Of a DNA stretch of 64,000 nucleotides, positions 15,776 to 26,020 are shown in pieces (position 1 is the stretch's first letter; each line of letters starts with the position of its first letter). Position numbers and translations under genes: made by a program. Where the stretch lies: the NCBI RefSeq assembly GCF_009877435.1, contig NZ_WXEX01000009.1, positions 1-64,000 of the forward strand, read 5' to 3'. The notes under the pieces were generated by a model. It had not been told where the DNA came from and searched no databases. It worked only from the letters and a program-made list of their open reading frames with translations. This DNA comes from Heliomicrobium gestii (GTDB taxonomy: Bacteria; Bacillota; Desulfitobacteriia; Heliobacteriales; Heliobacteriaceae).

Positions 15776-16723
15776 TCATTCCGCCGCCAGGTCGGAAGGT
15801 TTGAAGCCTCTTGCCGGCGGCGCCGTGACGGCAAAGACCTGGGCGATATAGGTCAGGGCGTCGCCGCCGCCGCTGATGCCTCGAATCGCCGCTTCCACGC
15901 TCGTATCGCCGATGTTCACGAGGGAAGTCACGTCAACGGTCAGCGTGTCCCAGAGGCCGTCTTGGGCAAAGCCAGGCAGGGAGGTTCCGTCGGCGCCGTT
16001 GAAGGCGTCCTGCGGTTTAAGCGACGAACCCGGTCCGGCGACGATGGTTCCGTTGAACAGCGCCTTGTCGTCGGCAAAACGCGCCTGACCATCGGCGACG
16101 ACGTAGGTTGTCTGGGCCTGCACGGGAGGACCGTAGACCTCGAAGTTTTGCAGCGTCGTGGACACCGTATCGGCGACAAAAGTCTGGGCGCCGTCATTGA
16201 TGACGACGGTCGTGCGCGGGAATGTAGGGTTTTGGAAGATCACGACGAGCGACGCGCCCTCCATAAGCGGGAACGCCGTCGACGCGTCTTGCGGCGGTGT
16301 GGCGTCGCCTAAGCCGGAGGGGAAGTCGGTGAGGACATTCGCGCCCGCTACGGCGATTCCGGTCACATCGGCCCGGAAGGCGTCAATGAAACCGCTTCCG
16401 TCCGGCCAAAGGGGATCGCCGGAGGTGTAGCGCACGTCGGCAGTGATGGCAGTTCCGTTGAGGGTGCCCGTATCGGGTACAGGCGGGTCGCCGGTCCCGC
16501 GGATCACGGCCCAGTAGAGGAAGGCTTTTAGAATCGTCGAGCCTGCCGGCAGGGTGATGTTGATCGTGCCAAAACCACGGTTGCGCATGCCGACGCCGGC
16601 GGCCACATAGTTCCCGCGCAGCGTATGGTTGTAAAACTCGGTCAGCGGCACTTGGGGACCGAGAACAGCCTGAATTTGTATGGGCGACTTTTCGCCTGCA
16701 ACCTCTCGTCCGCCGTAATACAA
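15776..16723 (-). CDS. Beta-rich surface-type protein, DUF3344-like
   Basis: 315 residues from TTG 16723, with GGGGGAA upstream. No signal peptide is seen. The pattern (INITLPAGSTILKAFLYWAVI, LNGTAITADV, FRADVTGIAVAG, GASLVVIFQNP, TTVVINDGAQTF) is the jelly-roll-like layout of DUF3344-type domains in archaeal and bacterial surface proteins. The tail LTYIAQVFAVTAPP is typical of such repeats. The lack of an export signal is odd and may mean a specialised secretion route or an intracellular coat role. It is divergent from the SAM-riboswitch unit. Confidence 0.6.
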   Translation of the reverse strand: MYYGGREVAGEKSPIQIQAVLGPQVPLTEFYNHTLRGNYVAAGVGMRNRGFGTINITLPAGSTILKAFLYWAVIRGTGDPPVPDTGTLNGTAITADVRYTSGDPLWPDGSGFIDAFRADVTGIAVAGANVLTDFPSGLGDATPPQDASTAFPLMEGASLVVIFQNPTFPRTTVVINDGAQTFVADTVSTTLQNFEVYGPPVQAQTTYVVADGQARFADDKALFNGTIVAGPGSSLKPQDAFNGADGTSLPGFAQDGLWDTLTVDVTSLVNIGDTSVEAAIRGISGGGDALTYIAQVFAVTAPPARGFKPSDLAAE

Positions 16724-16879
16724 TGCAAATTCCCCCTTTTTTTCAAACAGGGTGTGTATCCATAATTAGCCTATTTACGCTCCGGCTCATTTGTTACCAT
16801 CGCCGCGCCGACGGAACCAAGGAAGGCCCCTTTTTGTCCGATGTTTCCGTAAATTTTCTGTTGCTTTTTATTTTTTCAA

Positions 16880-16908
16880 TTGACGGAAAAGGTCGTCACA
16901 GGTACAAT
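16880..16908 (+). promoter_or_regulatory. Promoter of metY-metX
   Basis: TTGACG (16880-16885), 17 bases, TACAAT (16903-16908). It lies just ahead of the SAM aptamer. Confidence 0.8.
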
Positions 16909-16954
16909 AACTCCAAGCGCTTGCCCTATTCGGGCGAGCGGACAATTGAAGACA

Positions 16955-18471
<1,517 letters not shown>

Positions 18472-18486
18472 AAAGGCGGGATCCGA

Positions 18487-19662
18487 ATGAGCACTGGGGC
18501 CGTTGTCAACCGGGGTTTGGCGGACAGCCGCGAAGGGCTCGTCCAACCCCAAACGTTTACCTTCGCCGAGGGGTCCGATGCCTTTGTGCTGGAATCGGGC
18601 AGCCGGCTCGGCCCCATCACGGTGGCCTATGAGACCTACGGCGTTCTGAACAGGGAACGCTCCAACGCCATCTTGATCACCCACGCCTTGACGGGCGACC
18701 ATCACGCCGCCGGCAAGCATCACCCCGCCGAGAAGGCGCCCGGTTGGTGGGACGATCTGATCGGGCCGGGCAAGTCTTTTGACACGAACCGTTTTTTCAT
18801 CATCTGTTCCAATGTGCTCGGCGGCTGCCGCGGCACGACCGGCCCGGCCAGCGTCAACCCGGCCACCGGCAAGCCCTACGGGATGGACTTTCCCGTCTAC
18901 ACTGTGCGGGATATGGTGCGGGTGCAAAAGGCGCTCGTCAATCACCTGGGCATCGAGCGGCTGCTCCTCGTCGCCGGCGGTTCCATGGGGGGCATGCAGG
19001 TGCTGGAGTGGGGCGTCAACTACCCGGAGATGATGGATGGCCTGCTGCCCATCGCAACGGCCGGTCGCACGACAGCCATGGGCATCGCCTTCAACGAGAT
19101 CATGCGCCGGACGATCATGCTCGATCCAGCATGGAATGGCGGCGATTACGCGCCCGGGAAGGGACCGGCCGCCGGTCTCGCCATCGCCCGGATGCTCGGC
19201 ATGGTCACCTACCGCACCGACGAACTCTTCACGGCCCGTTTCGGCCGGCGGATGACCGATAACCAGGCCAGGGCATACTATGATTTTGACAACCGCTTCG
19301 AGATCGAGAGCTACCTGCACTATCAGGGCGACAAACTGGTCCAACGCTTTGACGCCAACAGCTACATCTACCTCTGTAAAGCCATGGACCTGCTCGATGT
19401 GGGCCGCGGGCGCGGCGGTTTTGAGAAGGCGCTGGCCTCCATCGCCGCCCGGACCTTGTTCATCGGTGTCGATTCGGACTGGCTGTACCCGCCCGTCTAC
19501 ATGATCGAGATGACGGAGATCATGCAAAAAGCCGGCTGTGCGGCCGACTACTGGGAACTGAAAAGCCCCCACGGCCACGACGCCTTTCTGATCGAGTTTG
19601 AACGGATGCGCCCTGTCGTTGCGACCTTTGTCAACGAGATCGCTGCCTTGAGACGATTATAA
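18487..19662 (+). CDS. metX: Homoserine O-acetyltransferase
   Basis: 391 residues from ATG 18487, with AAGGCGGG upstream. An alpha/beta-hydrolase that acetylates homoserine from acetyl-CoA. The nucleophile is Ser in AGGSMGGMQVLEW, the acid is probably Asp in IGVDSDWLYPP, and the His is in SPHGHDAFL. The NVLGGCRGTTGPASVNP segment is characteristic of MetX. It is transcribed with metY under the SAM switch, and together they give the direct sulfhydrylation route to homocysteine. Confidence 0.95.
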   Translation: MSTGAVVNRGLADSREGLVQPQTFTFAEGSDAFVLESGSRLGPITVAYETYGVLNRERSNAILITHALTGDHHAAGKHHPAEKAPGWWDDLIGPGKSFDTNRFFIICSNVLGGCRGTTGPASVNPATGKPYGMDFPVYTVRDMVRVQKALVNHLGIERLLLVAGGSMGGMQVLEWGVNYPEMMDGLLPIATAGRTTAMGIAFNEIMRRTIMLDPAWNGGDYAPGKGPAAGLAIARMLGMVTYRTDELFTARFGRRMTDNQARAYYDFDNRFEIESYLHYQGDKLVQRFDANSYIYLCKAMDLLDVGRGRGGFEKALASIAARTLFIGVDSDWLYPPVYMIEMTEIMQKAGCAADYWELKSPHGHDAFLIEFERMRPVVATFVNEIAALRRL

Positions 19663-19798
19663 GAGGGCGCCGGCAGCATCCCACATGAGCAAAGCGGCAC
19701 TTCATGGACAGAGCAACCAAAACAGTATTCATCGAAGCAGTACAAATACGAGATGGGGCGCCGCGAGGCGTCCTTTTCTTTTGAGAAGGAGGAAGGCT

Positions 19799-20095
19799 AT
19801 GAAAGTCAATGTCCTGCTCCCGCTCTTCAACATGATTTTCTTTTTCGCCTGGGGGATCGCCCTGAGAATGGGCAAGACCGTGGAGTGGCTCGCCGGCTAC
19901 GACGACGCGCGAGACCAGGAGGGCCTCGCGCGCTGGGTGGGCAATCAATTTATCGCCATCGGCGCCGTGTCGCTGCTGTTGATCCTGGCCGGTCCCCTGA
20001 TTTCCGAGCGATTCGCCTATGTGTACTTCTTCGGCTATCTGCTGCTGCTGGCGCTCTGGTTGAGCCGCGTTTCCGACAAGGCGCGAAAGTATTAG
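19799..20095 (+). CDS. Small membrane protein, possibly DUF3784-like
   Basis: 98 residues from ATG 19799, with AAGGAGG 5-6 bases upstream. Three hydrophobic segments are visible (VLLPLFNMIFFFAWGIAL, FIAIGAVSLLLILAGPLI, YVYFFGYLLLLALWL). Between the first two lies GYDDARDQEGLARWVG, which resembles the loop of DUF3784 proteins. Role unknown. It follows metX by 136 bases and ends at a bidirectional terminator, so it may form the tail of the met transcript. Confidence 0.7.
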   Translation: MKVNVLLPLFNMIFFFAWGIALRMGKTVEWLAGYDDARDQEGLARWVGNQFIAIGAVSLLLILAGPLISERFAYVYFFGYLLLLALWLSRVSDKARKY

Positions 20096-20104
20096 GAAAC
20101 ACCG

Positions 20105-20137
20105 AAAGGCCATCGCAGCGCATTGCGATGGCCTTTT
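20105..20137. terminator. Bidirectional terminator
   Basis: AAAGGCCATCGCA pairs perfectly with TGCGATGGCCTTT across GCGCAT, between convergent genes. Confidence 0.85.
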
Positions 20138-20183
20138 CGATCCGCCACGGCGGAGATGTGTTGCCGGAGTCCTGCGGAGGCGT

Positions 20184-20678
20184 TCAGCCTGTGACGCGCC
20201 GTCCGCAGATGATGAGATCTCGCTCCAGGCCGTCCAGGATCGCCACACGGGGCAGGTGGCCCCAGCGGCTAAAGCCGAACGCCTCGAATAGGCCGAGACT
20301 GGGCTCGTTGTGGGCAAAGATAAAGCCCAGCAGGGTATGTACGCCCATGGACGGCGCGGCCTCGATCGCCTGTTGCAGCAGGAAGCGTCCGATGCCTTTT
20401 CCACGGAAAGCCTCAGCGACGTAGATGCTCACCTCGACGGTCCCGTCGTAAGCGGGGCGACCATAAAATGACTGGAAGCTCAACCAGCCGGCGATGACGC
20501 CCTCCTCCTCCAGGACCCAGAGAGGGCGTCCGTTCGGGTAGTGGTCGCGAAACCAGGGAAGGCGGTTCTCGACGGAGACTGGCGTCGTATCGGCAGTCAC
20601 CATCCGGCTGGCGATGGTGGAGTTGTAAATCGCTACGATGGCAGGCAGATCCGATTCGACGGCGTCGCGCAGCAACAT
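20184..20678 (-). CDS. GNAT acetyltransferase, phosphinothricin-type subgroup
   Basis: 164 residues. ATG 20678 is preferred because GGGAG lies 8 bases upstream; GTG 20687 overlaps that site. The sequence follows the Pat/MddA subgroup: LRDAVESDLPAIVAIYN, TTPVSVENRLPWFRDH, GRPAYDGTVEVSIYVAEAFRGKGIGRFLL (acetyl-CoA loop) and FGFSRWGHLPRVAI. Members acetylate phosphinothricin, methionine sulfoximine or related amines; the natural substrate here is unknown. Confidence 0.9.
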   Translation of the reverse strand: MLLRDAVESDLPAIVAIYNSTIASRMVTADTTPVSVENRLPWFRDHYPNGRPLWVLEEEGVIAGWLSFQSFYGRPAYDGTVEVSIYVAEAFRGKGIGRFLLQQAIEAAPSMGVHTLLGFIFAHNEPSLGLFEAFGFSRWGHLPRVAILDGLERDLIICGRRVTG

Positions 20679-20867
20679 GTTCTTCACTCCCGTTGTTCAA
20701 TCGAGGTTTCAACCGGTATATCGACCCGTACCTACACCTAAGCCCATACATAAACCGAATTCATAAAGCCTATTATACCAAAGCTTTCATCCCCTTGGTC
20801 GACGATTTCGCCCTTCCTATGATAGGCTTTGGGGGAAGGTCAATGTTGCAAGGAGTTGAACCGTTTT

Positions 20868-21869
20868 ATGGCGCGGATCGTCCCTATCGCCTTGCCCACC
20901 CCGTATCCGGTGGGCGATGTGAATGTCTATTTTGTCGATGATGAACAACCCATGCTGATCGATGCCGGTCCGCCCACCCAGGAGGCCTACAGCATCCTGA
21001 AAGAGCAGTTGCAGGCGCTCGGCTGCCCGCTGGAGGCGCTCAAAGAGATCGTGGTCACCCATTTTCATCCCGATCATGTGGGGCTGGCCCAGATTCTGGC
21101 GAAGGAAGCCGCCATCCCTGTCCGCCTGCATCCCCTCGATCTCTACACCCTGCGCCTGAGCAGTGAAAAAGCGATCGGCTTTTTTGACGGCTGGGACTTG
21201 CCTCCGGGCTGGGATCCCAGCCAATTCGATACGAATCACTGGATTCCGGCCAGGTATCGCCCGTCTGGCGTCACCTTCCTGCCCCTGGAGGCAGGAGAGG
21301 TGATCGATACGGGCAGCCTGCGATTTGAAGTGGTGGCCGTGCCGGGCCATTCGCTGGGCCATGTGGCGCTCTGGGAAGAGAAAAATCGCTGGCTCTTCAC
21401 CGGCGATACGGTCATTCCCGGGCTCGCGCCCAATCCGATGATCTATCATGTCGAGGGCGAACGGGTGCCCACGCTGCCCATGTATCTGAACAGCCTCAGC
21501 CAGCTGCGCCGGCTCGATGTGGAGACCCTTTATCCCGGCCATGGCGCCCCTTTCGCCGATCTGGCGGCAGAACTGGACGCCACCGTCGACCACTACCGGC
21601 AGAAGGCGCTGGAGGTCTATGCCATCATGGACCGGCAGGGACCGTCCGGCCTGGGCCTGCGCCAGATCGCCGCCTGCCTCTATCCCCGACAGATCGAGAG
21701 TCAGCCCTATATGGTGCTGAGCAAGACCCTCGGCTGCCTCGATCTGTTGGAGCGAGCGGGCCTCGCCCAAGCGGCGGGCGGGTCACGGGGGAGGCGAATC
21801 TACCGGCTAGCGGCGGAGCGAGAGGGGGAACCGGTCGACGCGTTGAATCCCTTGCTCTGCTCGGATTAG
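20868..21869 (+). CDS. MBL-fold metallo-hydrolase (paralog 1)
   Basis: 333 residues from ATG 20868 (MARIVPIALPTPYPVGDV); AAGGAG is 12 bases upstream, a long spacing. Metal ligands are THFHPDHVG, PGHSLGH, TGDTVIPG and YPGHG, so it looks active. A C-terminal helical region of about 80 residues (VMDRQGPSGL-type segment to LLERAGLAQ) may bind substrate or a partner. A second copy with the same opening is at 47343. Glyoxalase-II-like or acyl-thioesterase-like hydrolysis is possible. Its stop overlaps the convergent feoB gene by 4 bases. Confidence 0.85.
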   Translation: MARIVPIALPTPYPVGDVNVYFVDDEQPMLIDAGPPTQEAYSILKEQLQALGCPLEALKEIVVTHFHPDHVGLAQILAKEAAIPVRLHPLDLYTLRLSSEKAIGFFDGWDLPPGWDPSQFDTNHWIPARYRPSGVTFLPLEAGEVIDTGSLRFEVVAVPGHSLGHVALWEEKNRWLFTGDTVIPGLAPNPMIYHVEGERVPTLPMYLNSLSQLRRLDVETLYPGHGAPFADLAAELDATVDHYRQKALEVYAIMDRQGPSGLGLRQIAACLYPRQIESQPYMVLSKTLGCLDLLERAGLAQAAGGSRGRRIYRLAAEREGEPVDALNPLLCSD

Positions 21870-23281
21870 ACCAGGGAAAAAAAGGCCCTTGCCGTTTGCG
21901 CCACGATGAAACAGACGGCCATCGCCAGCGCCGTGTTCATCACCAGCGAGAGGGCCGGCCAGCGCCAGCTTCCCGTTTCCTTGCCCATCGTCAGCAGCGT
22001 GGTGGCGCAGGGGAAGTGGAGGAGCGAGAAGAGCATCACATTGACCGCTGTCAGCCAGGTCCAGCCGTGATCGACGAACAGAGCGGCCAATTCGCTCACC
22101 TCTTCCATCTCGACGAGACTGCCCTGGGCCAGGTAGCCCATGACCAGGATCGGCAGGACGATCTCGTTGGCCGGCAGTCCCAGGAGAAAGGCGACGAGGA
22201 TGTAGCCGTCCAGGCCGAGCGCGCGGCCGAGAGGGTCGAAGAAGGCGGCGGCTGTGGCGAGCAGGCTATGTTCTCCGGCCGGAATGTTGGCCAGCAGCCA
22301 AATGACGAGGCCGGCTGGCGCGGCCACCTTGACGGCTCGCCAGAGGACGAAAAGGGTCCGGTCAAAGATGGACGTGACGATCACCCGGCCCACCTGAGGC
22401 TTGCGAAAGGGCGGCAGTTCCAGGGAGAAAGAGGAGGCTTCGCCTTTCAGCAGTGTTTTCGATAATCCCCAGGAGACGATGAGGGTGACGGCGATGCCGA
22501 AGACGACCAGGACCGCCACCAGCAGCGCGCCCATGCCTTCGCCCACGGTCGCCCCCAGGTAGCCGCCGCTGAGGATGCCAGCGACGGCGATCAACGTGGG
22601 GAAGCGGCCGTTACAGGGGACAAAGTTGTTTGTCAGGGCGGCGATGATCTTTTCCCGCGGCGAATCGATGATGCGGCAGGCGACGACGCCGGCGGCGTTG
22701 CAGCCAAAGCCCATGCTCATCGTCAAGGCCTGTTTGCCGTGAGCGCCGGCCAGTTTGAAGAGGCGATCCATGTTGAAGGCCACCCGGGGCAGGTAGCCCA
22801 GGTCCTCCAGGAGGGTGAAGAGGGGAAAGAAGATGGCCATGGGCGGCAGCATGACCGATACGACCCAGGCCAGGCAGCGGTAGACGCCGTCAACGATGAT
22901 CCCCTTCAGCCAGAGGGGCGCCTGGGCCGCCGTGAAGAGCTCTGCCAGCCAATCCTGACCGGCGAAGAGAACCGAGGCGATCATCGCCGAGGGGATATTG
23001 GCCCCTTCAATGGTCAGCCAGAAGATGACCGTCAACAGGGCCAGCATGAGGGGATAACCGAACCAGCGCGATGTGAGCAGATCGTCGAGCCGATGGTCCC
23101 AGGAACGCCCCCCTTCCGGCGCATGCCGCACCACCTCGCTGGCGATGGACTCCGCCTGCCGGTAGATGTTGCCGACGATGCGATCGGCCACTGCGGGGCC
23201 GAAGATCTGCCGCGCCTCCCGGGACAGGGCGTGGAAGCGCTCTTTTTCCCCCGAGGGGGTGGGGAGCATCACTGTGGACAC
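21866..23281 (-). CDS. feoB: Ferrous iron transporter FeoB, membrane part (split FeoB)
   Basis: 471 residues from GTG 23281, with its own AGGAGGTG 6-7 bases upstream. It contains the channel half of FeoB: two nucleoside-recognition Gate regions (MGFGCNAAGVVACRIIDSPREK, LGLPANEIVLPILVMGYL), LTNNFVPCNGRFPTLIA, and about eight membrane segments. It imports Fe(II). The GTPase half is a separate upstream gene overlapping by 13 bases. The dedicated ribosome site shows a real two-gene FeoB, known in several clostridia, rather than a sequencing frameshift. Confidence 0.9.
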   Translation of the reverse strand: MSTVMLPTPSGEKERFHALSREARQIFGPAVADRIVGNIYRQAESIASEVVRHAPEGGRSWDHRLDDLLTSRWFGYPLMLALLTVIFWLTIEGANIPSAMIASVLFAGQDWLAELFTAAQAPLWLKGIIVDGVYRCLAWVVSVMLPPMAIFFPLFTLLEDLGYLPRVAFNMDRLFKLAGAHGKQALTMSMGFGCNAAGVVACRIIDSPREKIIAALTNNFVPCNGRFPTLIAVAGILSGGYLGATVGEGMGALLVAVLVVFGIAVTLIVSWGLSKTLLKGEASSFSLELPPFRKPQVGRVIVTSIFDRTLFVLWRAVKVAAPAGLVIWLLANIPAGEHSLLATAAAFFDPLGRALGLDGYILVAFLLGLPANEIVLPILVMGYLAQGSLVEMEEVSELAALFVDHGWTWLTAVNVMLFSLLHFPCATTLLTMGKETGSWRWPALSLVMNTALAMAVCFIVAQTARAFFSLV

Positions 23282-24081
23282 AGAAGCACCTCCTCCTTCG
23301 CTTCTGGCTGGCCGGCGCCGGTGTGTTCGGTGAGGGAATCGAGGAACTGCTCGTCGCCATCGAGGAGGCGCATGGCTACCCAGCGCGGGTTGAGGTGGGG
23401 CAACGCTTGCAACAGCGGTTCGAGCCGGGGCAGCAGTTGCTCCATCGCCGCTCTCACCTCTTCGTCATAGGCAACGGCGAGAGGCGCCGGCGCCACCTGC
23501 CCTGTGGCGACACGGCAGAGGGCCTCTTTCAAGGCATCCAGTCCCCGGCCAGAGCGGGCCGCTGTGCCGACAACGGGAACGCCCAGCTTTTCCGAGAGCG
23601 CCTCCAGGTCGATCCGGATCCCTTTGCTCTCGGCCTCATCGAGGAGGTTGACACAGAGGACCACTTTGTTGGTGATCTCCATCACCTGCAAGGCCAGGTT
23701 CAGGTTGCGGGCGAGACAGGTGGCGTCGACGACGACGATGGTTGCGTCAGGCCGGCCGAAGCAGATGAAATCGCGAGCCACCTGTTCATCGGTGGAATGG
23801 GCCAGGAGGGAGTAGGTTCCCGGCAGATCGACGAGCAAAAAGGAGTGGTCGTCGTGGACGAAACGCCCCTGGGCCTGGGTCACGGTTTTGCCCGGCCAAT
23901 TGCCCGTGTGCTGGCGCATCCCCGTCAGGCTGTTGAAGACGGTTGTTTTGCCCACGTTGGGATTGCCCGCCAGGGCGATCACCTTTTCTCGTCCCGTTTC
24001 CTGCCAGACATTGTACCTGCCGCGCAGCGTCACATCGGCGGAAAAGGAGCGGCTGACACAGGATTGGCAGCAGTTTTCCAT
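23269..24081 (-). CDS. feoB: FeoB GTPase subunit (split FeoB)
   Basis: 270 residues from ATG 24081, behind GGAAGGAGAGG; an ATG at 24114 has no ribosome site. G-protein motifs: G1 GNPNVGKTT, G3 DLPGTYSL, G4 NLLD, with HTGNWPGKTV as switch I typical of FeoB. The N-terminus carries a Cys cluster (MENCCQSC) that could bind metal. The C-terminus is helical and stops where the channel gene begins. It powers or gates Fe(II) uptake by the partner membrane subunit. Confidence 0.92.
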   Translation of the reverse strand: MENCCQSCVSRSFSADVTLRGRYNVWQETGREKVIALAGNPNVGKTTVFNSLTGMRQHTGNWPGKTVTQAQGRFVHDDHSFLLVDLPGTYSLLAHSTDEQVARDFICFGRPDATIVVVDATCLARNLNLALQVMEITNKVVLCVNLLDEAESKGIRIDLEALSEKLGVPVVGTAARSGRGLDALKEALCRVATGQVAPAPLAVAYDEEVRAAMEQLLPRLEPLLQALPHLNPRWVAMRLLDGDEQFLDSLTEHTGAGQPEAKEEVLLCPQ

Positions 24082-24103
24082 GCCTCGATCCTCTCCTTCC
24101 TGG

Positions 24104-24340
24104 TTAGTTTTCATCTACCAAAACCTTGGACGCCTCGTCTCTGCGCAGTCCGATGATGGCGCCCCGGACGAGATAGGCCGTGGGGTCGCCGATGGGGCTT
24201 CGGCGGATGACCTTCACTTCAGTTCCTGGAACGAGGCCGATGTCGAGCATCCGCCGCCGTTGGAAGCCTTCCAGTTTCAGGTCGGTGACGCGGACCTTGC
24301 GACCGACAGGGACTTTGGAGAGGGGGAAGGGGTTGCCCAT
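24104..24340 (-). CDS. feoA: FeoA, SH3-like partner of FeoB
   Basis: 78 residues from ATG 24340, after AAGGAGGAG. FeoA hallmarks are LSKVPVGRKVRVTDL, RRRMLDIGLVPGTEVKVIRRSPIGDP and YLVRGAIIGLRRDEA. It is a cytosolic SH3-fold protein that assists FeoB. First gene of feoA-feoB(GTPase)-feoB(channel). The leader contains a perfect hairpin at 24376-24394. No Fur box was recognised. Confidence 0.93.
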   Translation of the reverse strand: MGNPFPLSKVPVGRKVRVTDLKLEGFQRRRMLDIGLVPGTEVKVIRRSPIGDPTAYLVRGAIIGLRRDEASKVLVDEN

Positions 24341-24741
24341 GGCGCTTCTCCTCCTTGGTAAATGTCGATCAGTTTCCGGGCCGCTATGGCCCGGTTATGT
24401 CGCCGGAATCCCATTCACCGGCATCGGTTCACGCAAATGCCTTGCTTACGTATCGTCGTTTGCCCTGTGCACAACCGGCATTGTGGCAGGCGCCCGGCCC
24501 GACCTGCCGGCTGGAGAGTTCATCTGCCGCCGAAGCTGTCAAACAGATCCCCCCTCGAGCGGACCAAAGTTTCATTCAGCTAATTTTCTTAGCCTGCTTT
24601 AAAATATGGGATGAAGCCCCAATGGTGCTTGACCCAGCCTGGCAATTCATAGCGCCTTGTTGGACGAAAGGCGGATTTTTTCCTATAATGATGCTAATGC
24701 CCCAAAAGGGATCACCGTGATAGAAGGTAGGAGGCTGTCCC
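24341..24741. other. 401-base divergent intergenic region feoA/ybaK
   Basis: It holds a perfect hairpin CCGGGCC-gctat-GGCCCGG (24376-24394) and a shorter GCCGG/CCGGC pair in the feoA leader. On the plus strand there is a -10 TATAAT (24684-24689), with TGGACG 17 bases earlier, for the ybaK gene. No protein gene is supported here. Confidence 0.5.
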
Positions 24742-25296
24742 ATGTCTATCCTTGACCCAGCGTCCTGTTCCCCAGAACCGCAATCCCTCGAACCTGTCAC
24801 CGCTCAGCACCCAGAAGGGCATGCGGACGCCCTGGAGCGTGTCTGCCGGTATCTGGACCCGTTCCAGTTGGGCCTCAAACCCATGCTCTTTGAGGTGTCC
24901 ACCTCCAGCGCCCAACTGGCTGCCGAGGCTGTCGGTGTCGATGTCGGCGCGATCGCAAAAACCATTTGCTTCCAGGTCAAAGACGAACCCGTTCTCGTCG
25001 TCACCAGCGGCGATGTCCGGGTCGACCTGAAAAAACTGAAAGCGCTCGCCGGCGGACGGCCCAAGTTCGTCGACCCGGACAAGGCCTTCGCCCTGACCGG
25101 CTACCGGGCCGGCGGCGTTTGTCCCTTTGCCCTGCCGTCGCCGATGAGGATCTATATCGATGAGAGCCTCCGCCGGTTCCCCGTCGTCTACATCGCCGCC
25201 GGGACGGCCAATTCGGCATTGCCGATTACCGTCGAGCAGCTCGTCGTGACGACGGGCGGGGAAGTGGCCGATCTGGCGGAGTATCGTGAGCGATAG
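24742..25296 (+). CDS. YbaK/EbsC-type aminoacyl-tRNA deacylase
   Basis: 184 residues from ATG 24742, with TAGGAGG upstream. It belongs to the prolyl-tRNA-editing superfamily, which hydrolyses misacylated Cys- or Ala-tRNA in trans. Signatures: EVSTSSAQLAAEAVGVDVGAIAKTICFQV with the catalytic-type Lys (AKT), LVVTSGDVRVDLKKLKAL, TGYRAGGVCPFALP and the IAAGTANSALPIT loop. The 25-residue N-terminal extension is not part of the domain. Single-gene unit. Confidence 0.9.
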   Translation: MSILDPASCSPEPQSLEPVTAQHPEGHADALERVCRYLDPFQLGLKPMLFEVSTSSAQLAAEAVGVDVGAIAKTICFQVKDEPVLVVTSGDVRVDLKKLKALAGGRPKFVDPDKAFALTGYRAGGVCPFALPSPMRIYIDESLRRFPVVYIAAGTANSALPITVEQLVVTTGGEVADLAEYRER

Positions 25297-25315
25297 TTTC
25301 CCAAAAAGTAAAGAA

Positions 25316-25343
25316 ACTGCCGACAACGAAGGTTGTCGACAGT
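25316..25343. repeat. Near-perfect palindrome ahead of marR
   Basis: ACTGCCGACAAC, GAAG, GTTGTCGACAGT with one mismatch in 12 positions. There is no T-run, so it could be a MarR operator or a weak terminator. Confidence 0.55.
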
Positions 25344-25389
25344 CTTGGGCGGCCATTGGCTAAGACGCCAACGGGTGGGAGGACTGGCC

Positions 25390-25863
25390 ATGAACAAGGA
25401 AGAACAGGTGATAGACCGTTTTCGGAACTTATTTAACAAATTGCTTTGGCTTAATAAATTTAAGATGGAACACGCTCTTAAGGAGTGTAAGCCTTCTGAA
25501 GTACATTGTATCGAATACATTGGAAGACATGTAGATGCCAACGTGACAAAACTAGCAGAGTCCTTTTATATGACGAGAAGCGCCATAAGTAAAATTACGA
25601 AGAAGCTCATAGAAAAAGGCTATATCGAAAGCTACCAGAAGCCGGATAACAAGAAAGAAATCTATTTTAGGCTTACTGAGCAAGGGAAAGCAACTTACAA
25701 GGTTCATGAGGGGCTGCACAAAGAGTTTCAGGAGCGGGACAAAGCCGTATTTGAACAGGTAACTGAAGAACAATTTGACAGCATGCTTAGTTTCGTAGAA
25801 AAGTATAGTAGGCATTTGGATGCAGAGATAAAGAAACTGGATCTAGATATGAAGTCGGAATAA
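25390..25863 (+). CDS. MarR family transcriptional regulator
   Basis: 157 residues from ATG 25390, after GGGAGG. The winged-helix core is CKPSEVHCIEYIGRHVDANVTKLAESFYMTRSAISKITKKLIEKGYIESYQKPDNKKEIYFRLTE, with recognition helix around TRSAISKITKKL and wing DNKKEIYF. The flanking helices form the dimer interface. Composition is AT-richer than its neighbours and it precedes an MFS exporter, so it probably represses that exporter in response to a drug-like ligand. Confidence 0.9.
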   Translation: MNKEEQVIDRFRNLFNKLLWLNKFKMEHALKECKPSEVHCIEYIGRHVDANVTKLAESFYMTRSAISKITKKLIEKGYIESYQKPDNKKEIYFRLTEQGKATYKVHEGLHKEFQERDKAVFEQVTEEQFDSMLSFVEKYSRHLDAEIKKLDLDMKSE

Positions 25864-25890
25864 ATATGAATAATGAGATTGAAACCACAG

Positions 25891-25927
25891 GCAGCCTAAA
25901 CTCGATGGAGGACAGGCTGCATTTTTA
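25891..25927 (+). terminator. Terminator between marR and MFS gene
   Basis: GCAGCCT (25891-25897) pairs with AGGCTGC (25914-25920), followed by ATTTTTATT. Confidence 0.75.
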
Positions 25928-25941
25928 TTGCTCGTTTTTTG

Positions 25942-25970
25942 TTGACGAGGAAACAAAAGTGCGATACGAT
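25942..25970 (+). promoter_or_regulatory. Promoter of MFS exporter
   Basis: TTGACG (25942-25947), 17 bases, TACGAT (25965-25970), after the marR terminator. Confidence 0.7.
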
Positions 25971-26020
25971 AAAAATGTTTCCGGGGAATCAAAATCATAA
26001 CGCTTGAAGGGAGCAATGAA

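Noticed and set aside
23269-23281. Frameshift in feoB
   Set aside because: The second frame has its own strong ribosome site and GTG, and split FeoB is known in related anaerobes.
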